Positions 1-9,000 of a DNA stretch of 51,939 nt are shown one piece after another (the stretch's first letter is position 1; every line of letters begins with the position of its first letter). This DNA comes from an uncultured Eubacteriales bacterium (GTDB lineage Bacteria > Bacillota > Clostridia > Lachnospirales > Lachnospiraceae): the NCBI GenBank assembly GCA_900314565.1, contig OMVU01000025.1, positions 1 through 51,939 of the forward strand, read 5' to 3'. The position numbers were made by a program, and so were the translations under genes. The notes under the pieces were generated by a model. That model did no database searches and was not told where the DNA came from. It was given only the letters and a program-made list of their open reading frames with translations.

Positions 1-118
1 CATACGCGTAGATCGTCTCGCTGTCCGTAAGGAGCGGCCGGAAAATGCCGTACACAATGACCGGATTCTCATGGCGGAGACGGATCAGCTTCTGATAATC
101 ACGATGCACATGCAGCAT
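1..118 (-). pseudogene. 3' fragment of a GH13 alpha-glucosidase (oligo-1,6-glucosidase type)
   Basis: The minus strand reads HRDYQKLIRLRHENPVIVYG followed by a stretch ending TDSETIYAY. This is the pattern at the start of the C-terminal beta-sandwich of GH13 oligo-1,6-glucosidases (YQKLI-LR-E--VIVYG ... IFAY). The frame is open to the left edge, so the true C-terminus lies outside. Toward the 5' side it begins at an ATG (118-116) directly preceded by an in-frame TGA, and the catalytic barrel that should come before is absent. The neighbouring sequence instead belongs to a plus-strand fragment. I infer a truncated gene remnant at a rearrangement point, or an assembly join. Family recognition is from motif memory only. 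Confidence 0.55.
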
Positions 119-438
119 TCATCATCGACGGACAGGAAAAAGAGTGTTTTGTTGCATGGATCACCACAATGGATTATACTGAAGCACAGTCGTCATCTGA
201 ATCAATGACCGCAACAGCACTTATTCCGATTGACGGAACCGATATCTATTACACGAAAGAGCAGGCGTCAAACTTCGACGAAGTCTTTGGGACCAATACC
301 AACTATACGATTGATCCCGAGGAGTGCATGGCAGATAACTTCGCGGACGCGATGCAATACGGGATGGACGGCAAAAACGGTCAGGGGTATCCCAACCCTG
401 AGATCATCCGGGGCGTGCTCGATATCGTCAGTAAATAA
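112..438 (+). pseudogene. C-terminal fragment of an unknown protein, possibly zincin-like
   Basis: From about position 112 the plus frame reads a coherent protein end (AAFIIDGQEKECFVAW, then DPEECMADNFADAMQYG) and stops at 436-438. The first in-frame ATG is at 169, but sensible protein sequence extends upstream of it to about 112, has no ribosome binding site there, and runs into stop codons (58-60 and before). The 5' part of the gene is therefore missing. The PEE-x-x-ADNFA pattern resembles the helix carrying the third zinc ligand in some secreted metallopeptidases, but no HExxH is present in what remains, so function is not assigned. It meets the oppositely oriented GH13 remnant at about 105-120. 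Confidence 0.45.
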
Positions 439-509
439 AAGTACCACACGATTCAGTTGGAGGCAGCCGGGATAGTTGAACGGAGAGATGCGGAATGACA
501 TTAATCAGA

Positions 510-540
510 ACCGGCGGCTTTCTCGAACTGAACCGCCGGT
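510..540. terminator. Hairpin between convergent genes, probable trpG terminator
   Basis: ACCGGCGGCT (510-519) pairs with AACCGCCGGT (531-540), leaving one mismatch and an 11-nt loop. It lies 15 nt past the trpG stop on the minus strand. The T-run after it is weak in either direction, so the call rests on the GC-rich stem and the position. Confidence 0.5.
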
Positions 541-554
541 CCCTCAGGTCATCT

Positions 555-1118
555 TCATGCAGTGATGAAATTTTCAAGCATCTTTTTCCCGTCCGGCGTC
601 ATGATCGACTCGGGATGGAACTGCACTCCGTAAACAGGATAATTCGTATGCTGTACCGCCATCACCTCTCCGTCTGTGGTGATGGCGGTTATTTTTAATT
701 CTTCCGGAAGTGTGTCCGCATCCGCCGCTAGAGAATGATACCTGGCGACAGGCGCGACTTCCGGACAGCCGCGGAAAAGCGGGCAGTTCCTGTCAAATTT
801 CACATCTGACTGCTTACCGTGCATGAGCTTCTTTGCGTAGGTGACCTCTGCGCCGAATGCCGCGCAGATCGCCTGATGTCCGAGGCAGACTCCCAGGATC
901 GGAATGTCATGGATCTCCTTTACGACATCGATGATCACTCCGGCATTTTCCGGCCTGCCGGGTCCGGGAGACAAAATGATATGGTCGGGCTTAAGCGCCC
1001 GGATCTCCTCTGTCGTCATTTCATCGTTTCGGATGACTTTTATTTCCGAATCGATCTCTCCGATGAGCTGATAGAGGTTATAGGAAAAACTGTCATAATT
1101 GTCGATCAGCAGAATCAT
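555..1118 (-). CDS. trpG: Anthranilate synthase component II (glutamine amidotransferase)
   Basis: The 187-residue product is a class I glutamine amidotransferase that supplies ammonia to TrpE for anthranilate formation. The N-terminal IDNYDSFSYNL motif is that of the TrpG/PabA family. The nucleophile is Cys78 in LGVCLGHQ and the His168/Glu170 pair lies in VQFHPES, so the triad is intact. An AGGAGG lies 7-8 nt before the ATG. It follows trpE by 52 nt in the same direction and is surely co-transcribed. In many bacteria one such subunit serves both tryptophan and folate synthesis, and no separate pabA is seen here. No other trp gene follows within the window. Confidence 0.93.
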   Translation of the reverse strand: MILLIDNYDSFSYNLYQLIGEIDSEIKVIRNDEMTTEEIRALKPDHIILSPGPGRPENAGVIIDVVKEIHDIPILGVCLGHQAICAAFGAEVTYAKKLMHGKQSDVKFDRNCPLFRGCPEVAPVARYHSLAADADTLPEELKITAITTDGEVMAVQHTNYPVYGVQFHPESIMTPDGKKMLENFITA

Positions 1119-1170
1119 ACCGACCCCTCCTCACATTCAAAAATCAATCCCTCTTCAAATTTCAAAAGGA

Positions 1171-2637
1171 TCATAATCCACCCTCTCCTGCAAGCTTTAA
1201 TGCTTTAAGTGAGGCTTTTGCCTTGTTCAGGCACTCTTCATATTCTTTTTCGGGATCCGAATCCGCCACGATGCCGGCTCCGCTGCGAACGAAGACTTTG
1301 CCGTTTTTCTTATAGGCGATGCGGATGGCGATACAGGTATCCATGTTGCCGGTGAAGTCTATATATCCGATCGCGCCGCCGTAAATGCCGCGCTTATTGT
1401 TCTCGAGCTCCCCTATGAGCTGGCAGGCTCTGATCTTAGGAGCACCGGAAAGTGTTCCGGCGGGAAGCACCGCTTCGACTGCATCCAGCGCATCCCTGTC
1501 CTCCCGTATTTCTCCCCTGACCGTTGAACCGATATGCATCACGTGAGAGAAGCGCTCGATGGAGTGCAGCTTTTCGACCTGGACAGTGCCGAATTTGCTG
1601 ATCCGGCCGAGATCATTTCGGCCGAGATCCACCAGCATGTTGTGCTCCGCAAGCTCTTTTTCGTCCGCCAGAAGTTCGGCTTCCAGAGCCCGATCTTCCG
1701 CATCTGTTTTTCCTCTCGGCCTGGTCCCCGCCAGAGGGAATGTGTGCAGCACACCGTTCTCCAGCTTGACGAGGGTCTCGGGGGACGCGCCCGCAACTTC
1801 GACATCCGTTCCGGAGAAATAGAACATATACGGGGAAGGATTGATCGTGCGCAGGACGCGGTAGGTGTCAAAGAGGCTTCCTTCAAAGGGCGCGCAGAGG
1901 CGGTTAGAGAGCACGATCTGGAAAATATCTCCCTCGTGTATGTAGTGCTTTGCCTTTTCCACCATGCTGCAGAACTGTTCCCGCTCAAAGAGCGGGGTAA
2001 CCTCGCCGAGGAGCTTTCCGCCCGGTTCGTTTTTCTTTTCCCCGTTCCGGAGAAGGTCTGCGAGCTGCTTAAGTTCCATGACTGCCTTTCTGTATCCGAC
2101 TTCGGGATCCTTAAGCGGCATGTTGACGATGAGCGTGATCTTCTGCCGAAGGTGATCAAAGGCAATGACCTTGTCAAAAAGCATCAGATCGACGTCTTTG
2201 AAAGCTTCGTTGTCTTCCACCGAACATCTCGCGGAAGGCTCGCTGTAACCGAGATAGTCATAGGAAAAGTATCCGACGAGTCCCCCCGTAAAAGAAGGAA
2301 GATAATCAAAACGGGGGCTTTTAAAATCTGCGAGGATCTGCCGAAGAGACTCGGACGGATCATCGGTCCTGACTATCAAGCTGCCGATTTTCATTTCCCC
2401 GTCCACGCAGGTGATCTCGAGCTTCGGGTCGAAACCGAGGAAAGAGTAGCGGCCCCATGTCTCATTGGCCTGAGCGGATTCCAGCAGATAACAGTGCGTG
2501 GAGATGTTTTTCAGGATCCTGAGCGTTTCGATCGGGGTCGTAAAATCAGAGAGAATTTCACAGCTTACCGGCAGTACGGTGTATTTTTCGGCTGAGGCGA
2601 TTTCTCGGACTGTATCTAAGGTCGGGAGTATTGTCAT
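1171..2637 (-). CDS. trpE: Anthranilate synthase component I
   Basis: Chorismate-binding enzyme making anthranilate with TrpG. The 488-residue length is normal. The N-terminal domain has the LLES motif (YLLESAQANETWGRYSFLG) of the tryptophan feedback site, which favours TrpE over PabB. The C-terminal chorismate-binding domain shows GASPE, AGTRPRG, DLGRNDLGR, HIGSTVRGE and LPAGTLSGAPK. The open frame extends upstream to 2721, but I chose the ATG at 2637 because GGAGG stands 8 nt before it and the protein then begins MTILPTLD, as is usual for TrpE. The leader between promoter and start holds a strong hairpin and a palindrome, suggesting control at that level. Confidence 0.94.
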   Translation of the reverse strand: MTILPTLDTVREIASAEKYTVLPVSCEILSDFTTPIETLRILKNISTHCYLLESAQANETWGRYSFLGFDPKLEITCVDGEMKIGSLIVRTDDPSESLRQILADFKSPRFDYLPSFTGGLVGYFSYDYLGYSEPSARCSVEDNEAFKDVDLMLFDKVIAFDHLRQKITLIVNMPLKDPEVGYRKAVMELKQLADLLRNGEKKNEPGGKLLGEVTPLFEREQFCSMVEKAKHYIHEGDIFQIVLSNRLCAPFEGSLFDTYRVLRTINPSPYMFYFSGTDVEVAGASPETLVKLENGVLHTFPLAGTRPRGKTDAEDRALEAELLADEKELAEHNMLVDLGRNDLGRISKFGTVQVEKLHSIERFSHVMHIGSTVRGEIREDRDALDAVEAVLPAGTLSGAPKIRACQLIGELENNKRGIYGGAIGYIDFTGNMDTCIAIRIAYKKNGKVFVRSGAGIVADSDPEKEYEECLNKAKASLKALKLAGEGGL

Positions 2638-2711
2638 GAAGTGTACCTCCGGATTGCGAAGGGGCAGCAGCTTTGAAATGAGGATCCCGGCTGTCATGAG
2701 CGATGAAATAT

Positions 2712-2755
2712 CCCTGAGCATCCGGTGTGGTGATCAGGAGGGTATTTGCTCAGGG
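2712..2755 (-). promoter_or_regulatory. Leader hairpin upstream of trpE
   Basis: CCCTGAGCA (2712-2720) is an exact inverted match of TGCTCAGGG (2747-2755), giving a 9-bp stem with a 26-nt loop. It lies in the transcribed leader about 75-120 nt before the trpE ATG. No T-run follows, and I see neither a T-box consensus nor a tryptophan-rich leader peptide, so it is a structural element of unknown mechanism. Confidence 0.45.
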
Positions 2756-2829
2756 GATGTATTTTGAGTACTGCAGGATGATCCTATGGAAAGGCCTCGA
2801 TGCCGTCACCGCTGTCTTCGCTTTAATGA

Positions 2830-2843
2830 GTTAATGCATTAAC
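2830..2843. promoter_or_regulatory. Perfect 14-bp palindrome just downstream of the trpE promoter
   Basis: GTTAATGCATTAAC is self-complementary over all 14 bases and sits roughly 10-25 nt past the inferred trpE transcription start. Position and symmetry fit an operator for a dimeric repressor. The regulator is not identifiable from sequence. Confidence 0.45.
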
Positions 2844-2860
2844 ATACAAATACATCAATA

Positions 2861-2889
2861 TTTTTAACATTGAGACAGAGGATTGTCAA
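2861..2889 (-). promoter_or_regulatory. SigA-type promoter of trpEG
   Basis: On the minus strand TTGACA (2889-2884) is followed after 17 nt by TAAAAA (2866-2861). The -35 box is perfect and the -10 moderately good. It separates trpEG from the yolD/polymerase operon upstream, whose last stop lies about 37 nt away. Confidence 0.6.
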
Positions 2890-2926
2890 GGAGAACAGCC
2901 GGATCAGAGTGGAGAACAGCAGGGCC

Positions 2927-3424
2927 CTATTCTGTATCACCCGGAAAATCGACCTGCTCCCCGTGTATCGCGAGGATCCTGTCCATCGTGAGGACCCGGT
3001 TCATGCTTCCACGATCTTCCGCATTTGAGATTGTCAGAATCACTTTTCGGGAGACCGGGTCGATCTTTTTCACGGAACCGATGATGGTTTCATATCGGCC
3101 GCCTTCTTTGTTCTCATCGGGGACGAAGACAGAGAAGCTGAGCTCAGGATGCCTGCCGACGCGGAGCGCATCGGCGATCAGAGTGAGCTTTTGATTCAGC
3201 ACTTCCAGCTCATATCCTTCAGGATGGACCTGCGCATCGGTGACCCTCTGCTCCTCCCTGATCATGTCACTGTACCCGGCAAGTGCATCGAAAGAACTGA
3301 ACTGCGCTGCACGGTCATAGAGCGACATGTGAGGGCGGACAGGAGACTGCCAGTGCGGATGATCAATGATATCCGGATAGACGTCGCGGCCGTTTCGTTC
3401 GCCGACTTTTAGTCCTTTGCTCAT
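2927..3424 (-). CDS. YolD-like protein, partner of the upstream Y-family polymerase
   Basis: The 165-residue product has the YolD-like signature: YPDIIDHPHW near the N-terminus, then RPHMSLYDRAAQFSSFDALAGY, and a C-terminal beta-rich part with GSVKKIDPVSRKVIL and IPxxDI-like ILAIHGEQVDF. In Firmicutes YolD-like genes accompany UvrX/UmuC-type polymerases on chromosomes and plasmids; their molecular role is not settled. It lies 54 nt downstream of the polymerase gene in the same direction, so the two form an operon. Confidence 0.8.
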   Translation of the reverse strand: MSKGLKVGERNGRDVYPDIIDHPHWQSPVRPHMSLYDRAAQFSSFDALAGYSDMIREEQRVTDAQVHPEGYELEVLNQKLTLIADALRVGRHPELSFSVFVPDENKEGGRYETIIGSVKKIDPVSRKVILTISNAEDRGSMNRVLTMDRILAIHGEQVDFPGDTE

Positions 3425-3478
3425 GGATGATAACCTCTTATATGAAAACTGGTGGATCCGGAGCTGCAGGCTCCGGTT

Positions 3479-5194
3479 CTACTGTCTTTTTCTGTCTTTC
3501 GAACCGCTTTTTACATCCGTGCGGGCATCCTGTTCATCCATACGGGTATCCGGAGAAGTTCCGGGCCGGGAAGAAGACTGTCCCGGCTGATCAGCCGCAT
3601 GCCCGCCGATCTGACGGTTCCGCTGTCTTGTAGTGGCACCTTCCAGTAAATTCATTCCCTTCAGCATGGCATTCTTCCCGAACTTGCGTTGAATGGCGAG
3701 AGCAGCTTCCTGCATCCTGCGCTCCTTCGCATCCTGTGCACGTTCTGCTTCCCGCTGCTTCTCCAGAGCATCGTAATCCACGAACAGATTCAGCTGTTCT
3801 GGACCGTCTTCGGGAATTTCATTTTCTTTGATCAGGTTGATGGCAGCCACATTGACCCGCCGGACAGTCAGATCGGGATCAACGATCCGATCATATAGTT
3901 CCATCATGCAGTCCACGATTCTTCGGGTACTGCTCGTCCATCGATCGAGGGTGCCGGTCCCGTGCGCGTGCTTCGGACCCGGCCGGCCATAGTAATCAAG
4001 ACCGACAGTTCCGTGATAAGGTTTGCCGGTAGAGGAATATTTATACTTATTTTCTTTTGGCGTTTTTCCGCGAAGTGAGAGAGTGACGGACGTCCTGTCA
4101 TAATTGACGGTAAGCTCGATCTTCTTCGTGACCAGCCCTTTTTTTACCAGGTCCAGTACCAGTACCTCTGTCATCTCCCGCACGATCAGCTTTGCCTTCT
4201 CAGCAGTGTACGGTTCCATCAGGACCTGTCCGGTCCCGAGAGAAGTATTGGAAGGCTTGTAACTCTTGATTGTTGCGATATCCGTCGGCTCCCAGCCCCA
4301 GGCGTGATCAATGACGAGCTCGGCATTGATGCCGAGAGCTTTGTACAGCTGTCCTTCGTCTCTCTCGCTCAGCCGCGCCACATCCCCCATGGTGAAGCAT
4401 CCGAGTGCTTCGAGTCTCCGCGCGATTCCCGGTCCGATGCGCCAGAAATCCGTGAGCGGTCTGTGACACCAGAGGAGCTCCCGATATTTATTTTCATCCA
4501 GTTCCGCGATACGCACACCGTCTTTGTCAGCCGGGACGTGCTTCGCCACGATATCCATCGCAATCTTTGCCAGATAAAGGTTCGTGCCGATGCCTGCCGC
4601 AGCCGTGATTCCTGTTTCAGACAGGACTTCCCGGATCATGGTGATCGCCAGCTCATGGGCAGTCATGTGATACGTGTTCAGATAGGCCGTTACGTCCAGA
4701 AAGCATTCGTCTATGCTGTACACGATGAGATCATCGGGGCTGATGTATTTCATGTAAATGGAAACGATCCTGGTGCTGATCTCCTCATAAAGCTTCATCC
4801 TGGGAGGAGCGACATAGTATGTGAGCTCCAGGGAAGGATCCGCTGCAAGAGCGGGAGCATTGAAAGAGGACCCGCTGAAATGATATTTACGGTCGTCGGG
4901 GGATCGCTTTACCAGGCCGAGCCGGATTGCCTTCTGCAGGCGCTCGGCATTGACCTCTTTGACTCTCTGCACGACCTCGAACAGCCTGGCACGTCCTGAA
5001 ATTCCATGCGCTTTCAGGGAAGGGGACACTGCCAGGCATATTGTTTTTTCGGTCCGGCTCGGATCGGCGACGACCAGGTTCGTGGTCAGGGGATCGAAGC
5101 CGCGGGCTGCGCATTCTGCTGAGGCGTAGAATGATTTGAGATCGATGGCGATGTAGGTCCGGGGCCTGTCCGGAACGAATAATTTATCGCTCAT
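3479..5194 (-). CDS. Y-family DNA polymerase (UvrX/UmuC-like), probable translesion polymerase
   Basis: The 571-residue product carries the Y-family palm: YIAIDLKSFYASAECAARG near the N-terminus (first metal-binding Asp18) and VYSIDECFLDVT around residues 158-168 (second Asp and Glu). A helix-hairpin-helix part (WRIGPGIARRLEALG) and a little-finger domain follow. It is longer than Pol IV and has the extended form seen in the UvrX/YqjW group. The last 60 residues are hydrophilic and low-complexity, possibly a linker for a beta-clamp contact. An ATG at 5245 is possible, but 5194 has AAGGAGGA 11 nt upstream and yields the usual MSDKLFVPDRPRTYIAID start. The partner yolD-like gene follows. No LexA box is obvious. 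Confidence 0.85.
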   Translation of the reverse strand: MSDKLFVPDRPRTYIAIDLKSFYASAECAARGFDPLTTNLVVADPSRTEKTICLAVSPSLKAHGISGRARLFEVVQRVKEVNAERLQKAIRLGLVKRSPDDRKYHFSGSSFNAPALAADPSLELTYYVAPPRMKLYEEISTRIVSIYMKYISPDDLIVYSIDECFLDVTAYLNTYHMTAHELAITMIREVLSETGITAAAGIGTNLYLAKIAMDIVAKHVPADKDGVRIAELDENKYRELLWCHRPLTDFWRIGPGIARRLEALGCFTMGDVARLSERDEGQLYKALGINAELVIDHAWGWEPTDIATIKSYKPSNTSLGTGQVLMEPYTAEKAKLIVREMTEVLVLDLVKKGLVTKKIELTVNYDRTSVTLSLRGKTPKENKYKYSSTGKPYHGTVGLDYYGRPGPKHAHGTGTLDRWTSSTRRIVDCMMELYDRIVDPDLTVRRVNVAAINLIKENEIPEDGPEQLNLFVDYDALEKQREAERAQDAKERRMQEAALAIQRKFGKNAMLKGMNLLEGATTRQRNRQIGGHAADQPGQSSSRPGTSPDTRMDEQDARTDVKSGSKDRKRQ

Positions 5195-5224
5195 AAACAC
5201 CAGATTCCTCCTTGATTTGATATC

Positions 5225-5253
5225 AGTATTGTCTTCCGTAGGCAATTAGTCAA
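5225..5253 (-). promoter_or_regulatory. Putative promoter of the polymerase-yolD operon
   Basis: Minus strand TTGACT (5253-5248), 17-nt spacer, AATACT (5230-5225), about 30 nt before the chosen start. Both boxes are one to two bases from consensus. Confidence 0.45.
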
Positions 5254-5287
5254 GGATTCGTTTCCGGCATTCCGTTCTGTCGCCGAA

Positions 5288-5468
5288 TTTATTCTTTATC
5301 GCGCAATACTCGTGTCTTTGGACTGAGATACGCACGACAAAATGATACTTGCCTTCATCTTGAGTACAATCTCGCGATGAAGAATAAAAGCCTTCGGCGG
5401 ATCGCAGACGTGCGCTGTGGAAGGCGCTTTCGCGCCACGCACGTTGCAGCAAGAACGTCGAGGCGTTC
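5288..5468 (+). repeat. Dispersed hairpin repeat family 2, full-length copy 1
   Basis: This 181-bp unit matches the copy at 30254-30434 over the same length. Its first 101 bp are bounded by TTTATTCTTTATCGCG (5288-5303) and CGCGATGAAGAATAAA (5373-5388), a 16-bp inverted repeat with one mismatch. Two further hairpins follow: a GC-rich nested stem near 5408-5448 and AAGAACGTC/GGCGTTCCT at 5451-5470. A short echo of the core (ATGAGATAC, then CACGAC) recurs just after at 5475-5490. No protein is encoded. It lies directly upstream of the polymerase promoter. Confidence 0.75.
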
Positions 5469-5490
5469 CTGAATATGAGATACACACGAC

Positions 5491-6074
5491 GAGAAGTCGG
5501 ACGAAAATTCGGTTATATGCATCACAATAGTGAAATAAATATACTATAATATGCAGATAATAATATATCTGTAAATAAGGAGAAATATATCGAAATAAGC
5601 GATAAAATACAGACTAGATGATGCGAGAAAGAGATGATATAATATATCATTAATTAATTTTGACTAAAAAACGGAGTATCTGCATACATATAGCTCCCTG
5701 ATTCTTAAAGGGCAGCGCATAATTGGGCAGGATTGGTTCAGAGGAGCATGTCAGGAAAAGCAGTATGGACTCCATTATAACATATTATATTCAGGTGTAC
5801 CGTTGAAGGGACAAATGCCGGAAGGCGGTTATTGTTCTTTGAGCCCTGCGGTGTCACTTGCAGAAGCAAAGACTTATCATTATACACTCCGATTCTATAA
5901 CATTTCTTTATTACAAAAGGGGAGGACTTGAAAAAAGTCTGAGAATCGGGGGAGCGCAACCAAGAAAAACGGGTCTTCGGATTCAACGCACATTCGTGAA
6001 TGTAACGATCTGCGATACCAATCGTGGCCAATTACACGATAGCAGACACCAGTTAATCAGAAAAGAGGGATCGT
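5491..6074 (+). other. AT-rich, structured leader upstream of the surface protein gene
   Basis: No convincing gene is present. From 5500 to 5680 the sequence is very AT-rich with a candidate -35 TTGACT at 5660-5665 and a poor -10 (CATACA). Further along are several stems: GCTCCCTGA pairing with TCAG-A-GGAGC (about 5693-5750), GACTT/AAGTC (about 5926-5940), ACATTC/GAATGT (about 5991-6004), and TCTGC/GCAGA enclosing ATCGTG/CACGAT (about 6009-6048). The last three stand in line just before the surface-protein ribosome binding site and could be a regulatory leader. I could not match them to a known riboswitch class. Confidence 0.35.
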
Positions 6075-9000
6075 ATGCGATTTCTGCTGAAAATGATTGA
6101 GCGAATCATACAATTTCAGAAAAATAAAAAGTCCTGGTGGAAAGTGGTCAGGTTTCTTGAATGCATTACTGTGTTCGTGACGACCTATGCGCTCATTCTG
6201 CCGGCGATCTCTCTGAGTCAGGATACTGCCAGACAGCAGGACGGCATCTCCCTTCAGGAGAGTGTGGACACAGTTCAGGAAGCAGCCGCTTCCGGGAACG
6301 ACATGTCGGCTTCGTCGGAACAGGCGGAGTACGATGTAGAGGGATCGATACAATCCTCCGATAACGCAGTGCAGGAGGAAACAGTAGATGCCGCAGCTCT
6401 TACCGGTACGGTTTATCCGAAATCGCTTGACCTTCGTTCCGAAAAAAGAATGGATGCGGATGCGATTATGGTCATACCGCAGGAGACAGTGGTGACTGTA
6501 CTTGAGGATCAGGGGGACGGGTGGCTTCTCATTTCCACACCGGATGGGTGGAGCGGCTATGTGAAAGCGGCGGAGATATTTCTTCCGGATGAGAAGGTCG
6601 AGGAGAAAAGACCGAAGATGACCTTCGAGCTGATTGCCGACAGGAATTCACCGGACGCTGAAATCAGCGAGGTATTTATCAACGGGACGTTCTCGGATCC
6701 AATCAAGGTCCATGTGGAGGCACCTCTCGGAGCCTTCCCCGCAGGTACGACGATGAAAGTACGGCCGATCGCGGAGGAGCAGGTCCGGGAAGCGGTCGAG
6801 TCCGTTGTTCCGGATCCGGAAAGTGTCAGCCGCGTGAGTGCAGTGGATATCACTTTCCTTGATGTCTGGGGAGACGAGATCGAGCCGGATGCAGAAATCA
6901 AGGTATCTCTGACTTCAACGAGTATTCCGACTGATCAGGAACCTGTCGTGGTCCATGTGGATGACAGGGGTCAGGCAGAGATGGTCGAGGCGAAGAAGGA
7001 AGAGGAGAAGGTCGTATTTGAATCGGACAAGTTCTCGGTCTATGCGGTCGTCGAAACAATCGAGAAGTATGTGCTGGCAAGTGACGGATATAATTATAAG
7101 ATCAGTGTGACTTACGGTCAGGATGCCGGAGTGCCGAAAGGGGCGGAGCTGGCTGTCTCTGAAATTATGGCTGCTGAGTCTGATGTTTTCGAAACAGAAA
7201 AATATGAAGAACTCATTGCAAAAACAGGAAACACGCTTGGCTGGGATCCGGAACAGGCCTCCTATTTCAGGCTTTTTGATATAAAGATTGTTGATGAGAA
7301 TGGGGAAAAAGTAGAAATCCTGACACCGGTGGATGTGAAAATTGAGCTGGCTGATAAGGAGGCTGGAGAAGAGGCGGCTGCGAATACACAGGTTATACAC
7401 TTCGCTGATGGTGCAGAAACCGGTGATGTCGTTCAGGGTGTGGAGATCGAAGGAGAGACTGTCTCTTTCTCAGCAGATGGATTCTCTGCGTATGCGATCA
7501 TAGAGGGACCGTCAGCCATGCAGGTTAACTGGCATAAGGTTGAGTCTGTTGATGAACTGAGTACTTTGGGAAGCAGTGGATTATATATCGGTCATACAAA
7601 GGGTTATTATTTTACAAGTGATGTTTTTCAGATAAACAGTTCACGTACCGGTATCACCAAGACAACACCCGCACAGAAGAATTATCCGGCAAGTAATGCA
7701 GTAAAGTATTATTTCGAACAGGTCGAAGGTACAGATAACGGTTTTAAAGTGTACTGCTTAGACGGTCAGAGCCGGAAGTATATTGTTCAATCATCTAACA
7801 GCCTGAATCTTACAGAAAACAGTGCAAGTGCATCTGTTTTCACAATTGAGCCCGGTACCGGTGAAAATGAATTCCGTGCACATGGAAGTGGTAATTATTA
7901 CTGGAATATGCAGGGAGGCGATAACGGCAAATCTTTTGCGGCCTATACAGGGGCGGGTGATGTTAATGCACAGTTTTATTTCTGGTACCATGACGAAATC
8001 GGAAGCGATCCTTTTGGGCTGGATAATACCTCCTGCGGCCTGATGTTCTGGGATGAAAGTCTTTATGGAAAAGCCATGATGGCAAGTTCAGAAAACGCGA
8101 ATGCGCTGGACGCAAAAGCTCTGATGGTTCTGGCAACAGCAGACAACTCAAAGAAGCTGTTTGTACCAAATGACAGTGACATTTCAATGTGGACGTTTCA
8201 CTGGGATCATGATGACTGTTATTATCTGACAGCAACCGTTGACGGAGCTACAAAGTACCTTAAAATCGATACAAATGGGCTGACGCTTGTTGACAGCATG
8301 AATGAAGCGGATCCGATGCAGGTGGTTCCCGGAACGGGGACGCATGCCGGACAGATATGCCTGAAATCTGGTAATGCTACGCTGACATACAGCGGAACCG
8401 CAGAGTCGGGTTTTTCCACAGGAGGAGATGTTGGGTCGGAATGGCTCAATCTCGTGGAGCTTTCCGCGCTTACGAGTGATTATTACAAAACCTACTCTGC
8501 CACTAAGGTCAGTGTTTCGGATGAGAGTATCACGACCGGCTCAAAGGTCATCGTGTATACCAGGGCATGGAATGAAGAGACTCTGAAATACGAATACTAC
8601 GCTATTAATCACGATGGCACCCTGGTGCCGGTTTATGAGAACGGTGATTCCATTGAGTGGGTCGGAAATATCATCAACACGATGCTCTGGCAGTTTACCG
8701 ATTATCCTGACGAAGACGGAACATCATCCTATTTTTACGAGCTGTACAACGAGTATGCCGAAAAATATCTGGCACCGCAGGTGACAGGCGGACAGATCGT
8801 AGCGGACGATCCCATCGGCATTAACATGAACGGCCGCCGGAATGGCCAGTATTACTCCACCATTCTGGCATGGGATAAAGATAACTATTCTTACGCCGGA
8901 CTGAAGGTCGAGAACGGTCAGATCGTTTCCTGCCCGAAGTCGGAAGCGATGGATTTCTTTTTTGCTGTCATGGAGGATATTCCGGTTGATGATGAACTGA

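Noticed and set aside
2638-2721. N-terminal extension of trpE
   Set aside because: The extension overlaps the leader hairpin and lacks a ribosome site, whereas ATG 2637 has GGAGG at 8 nt.
2638-2860. T-box or tryptophan leader-peptide attenuator before trpE
   Set aside because: No GGGTGG-type T-box sequence, no Trp codon run and no terminator with T-run.
5690-6060. Cyclic-di-GMP riboswitch upstream of the surface protein
   Set aside because: I looked for class I (GGGCAAACC, GACGCAAAGCC) and class II conserved words and found none, so only a generic structured leader is reported.
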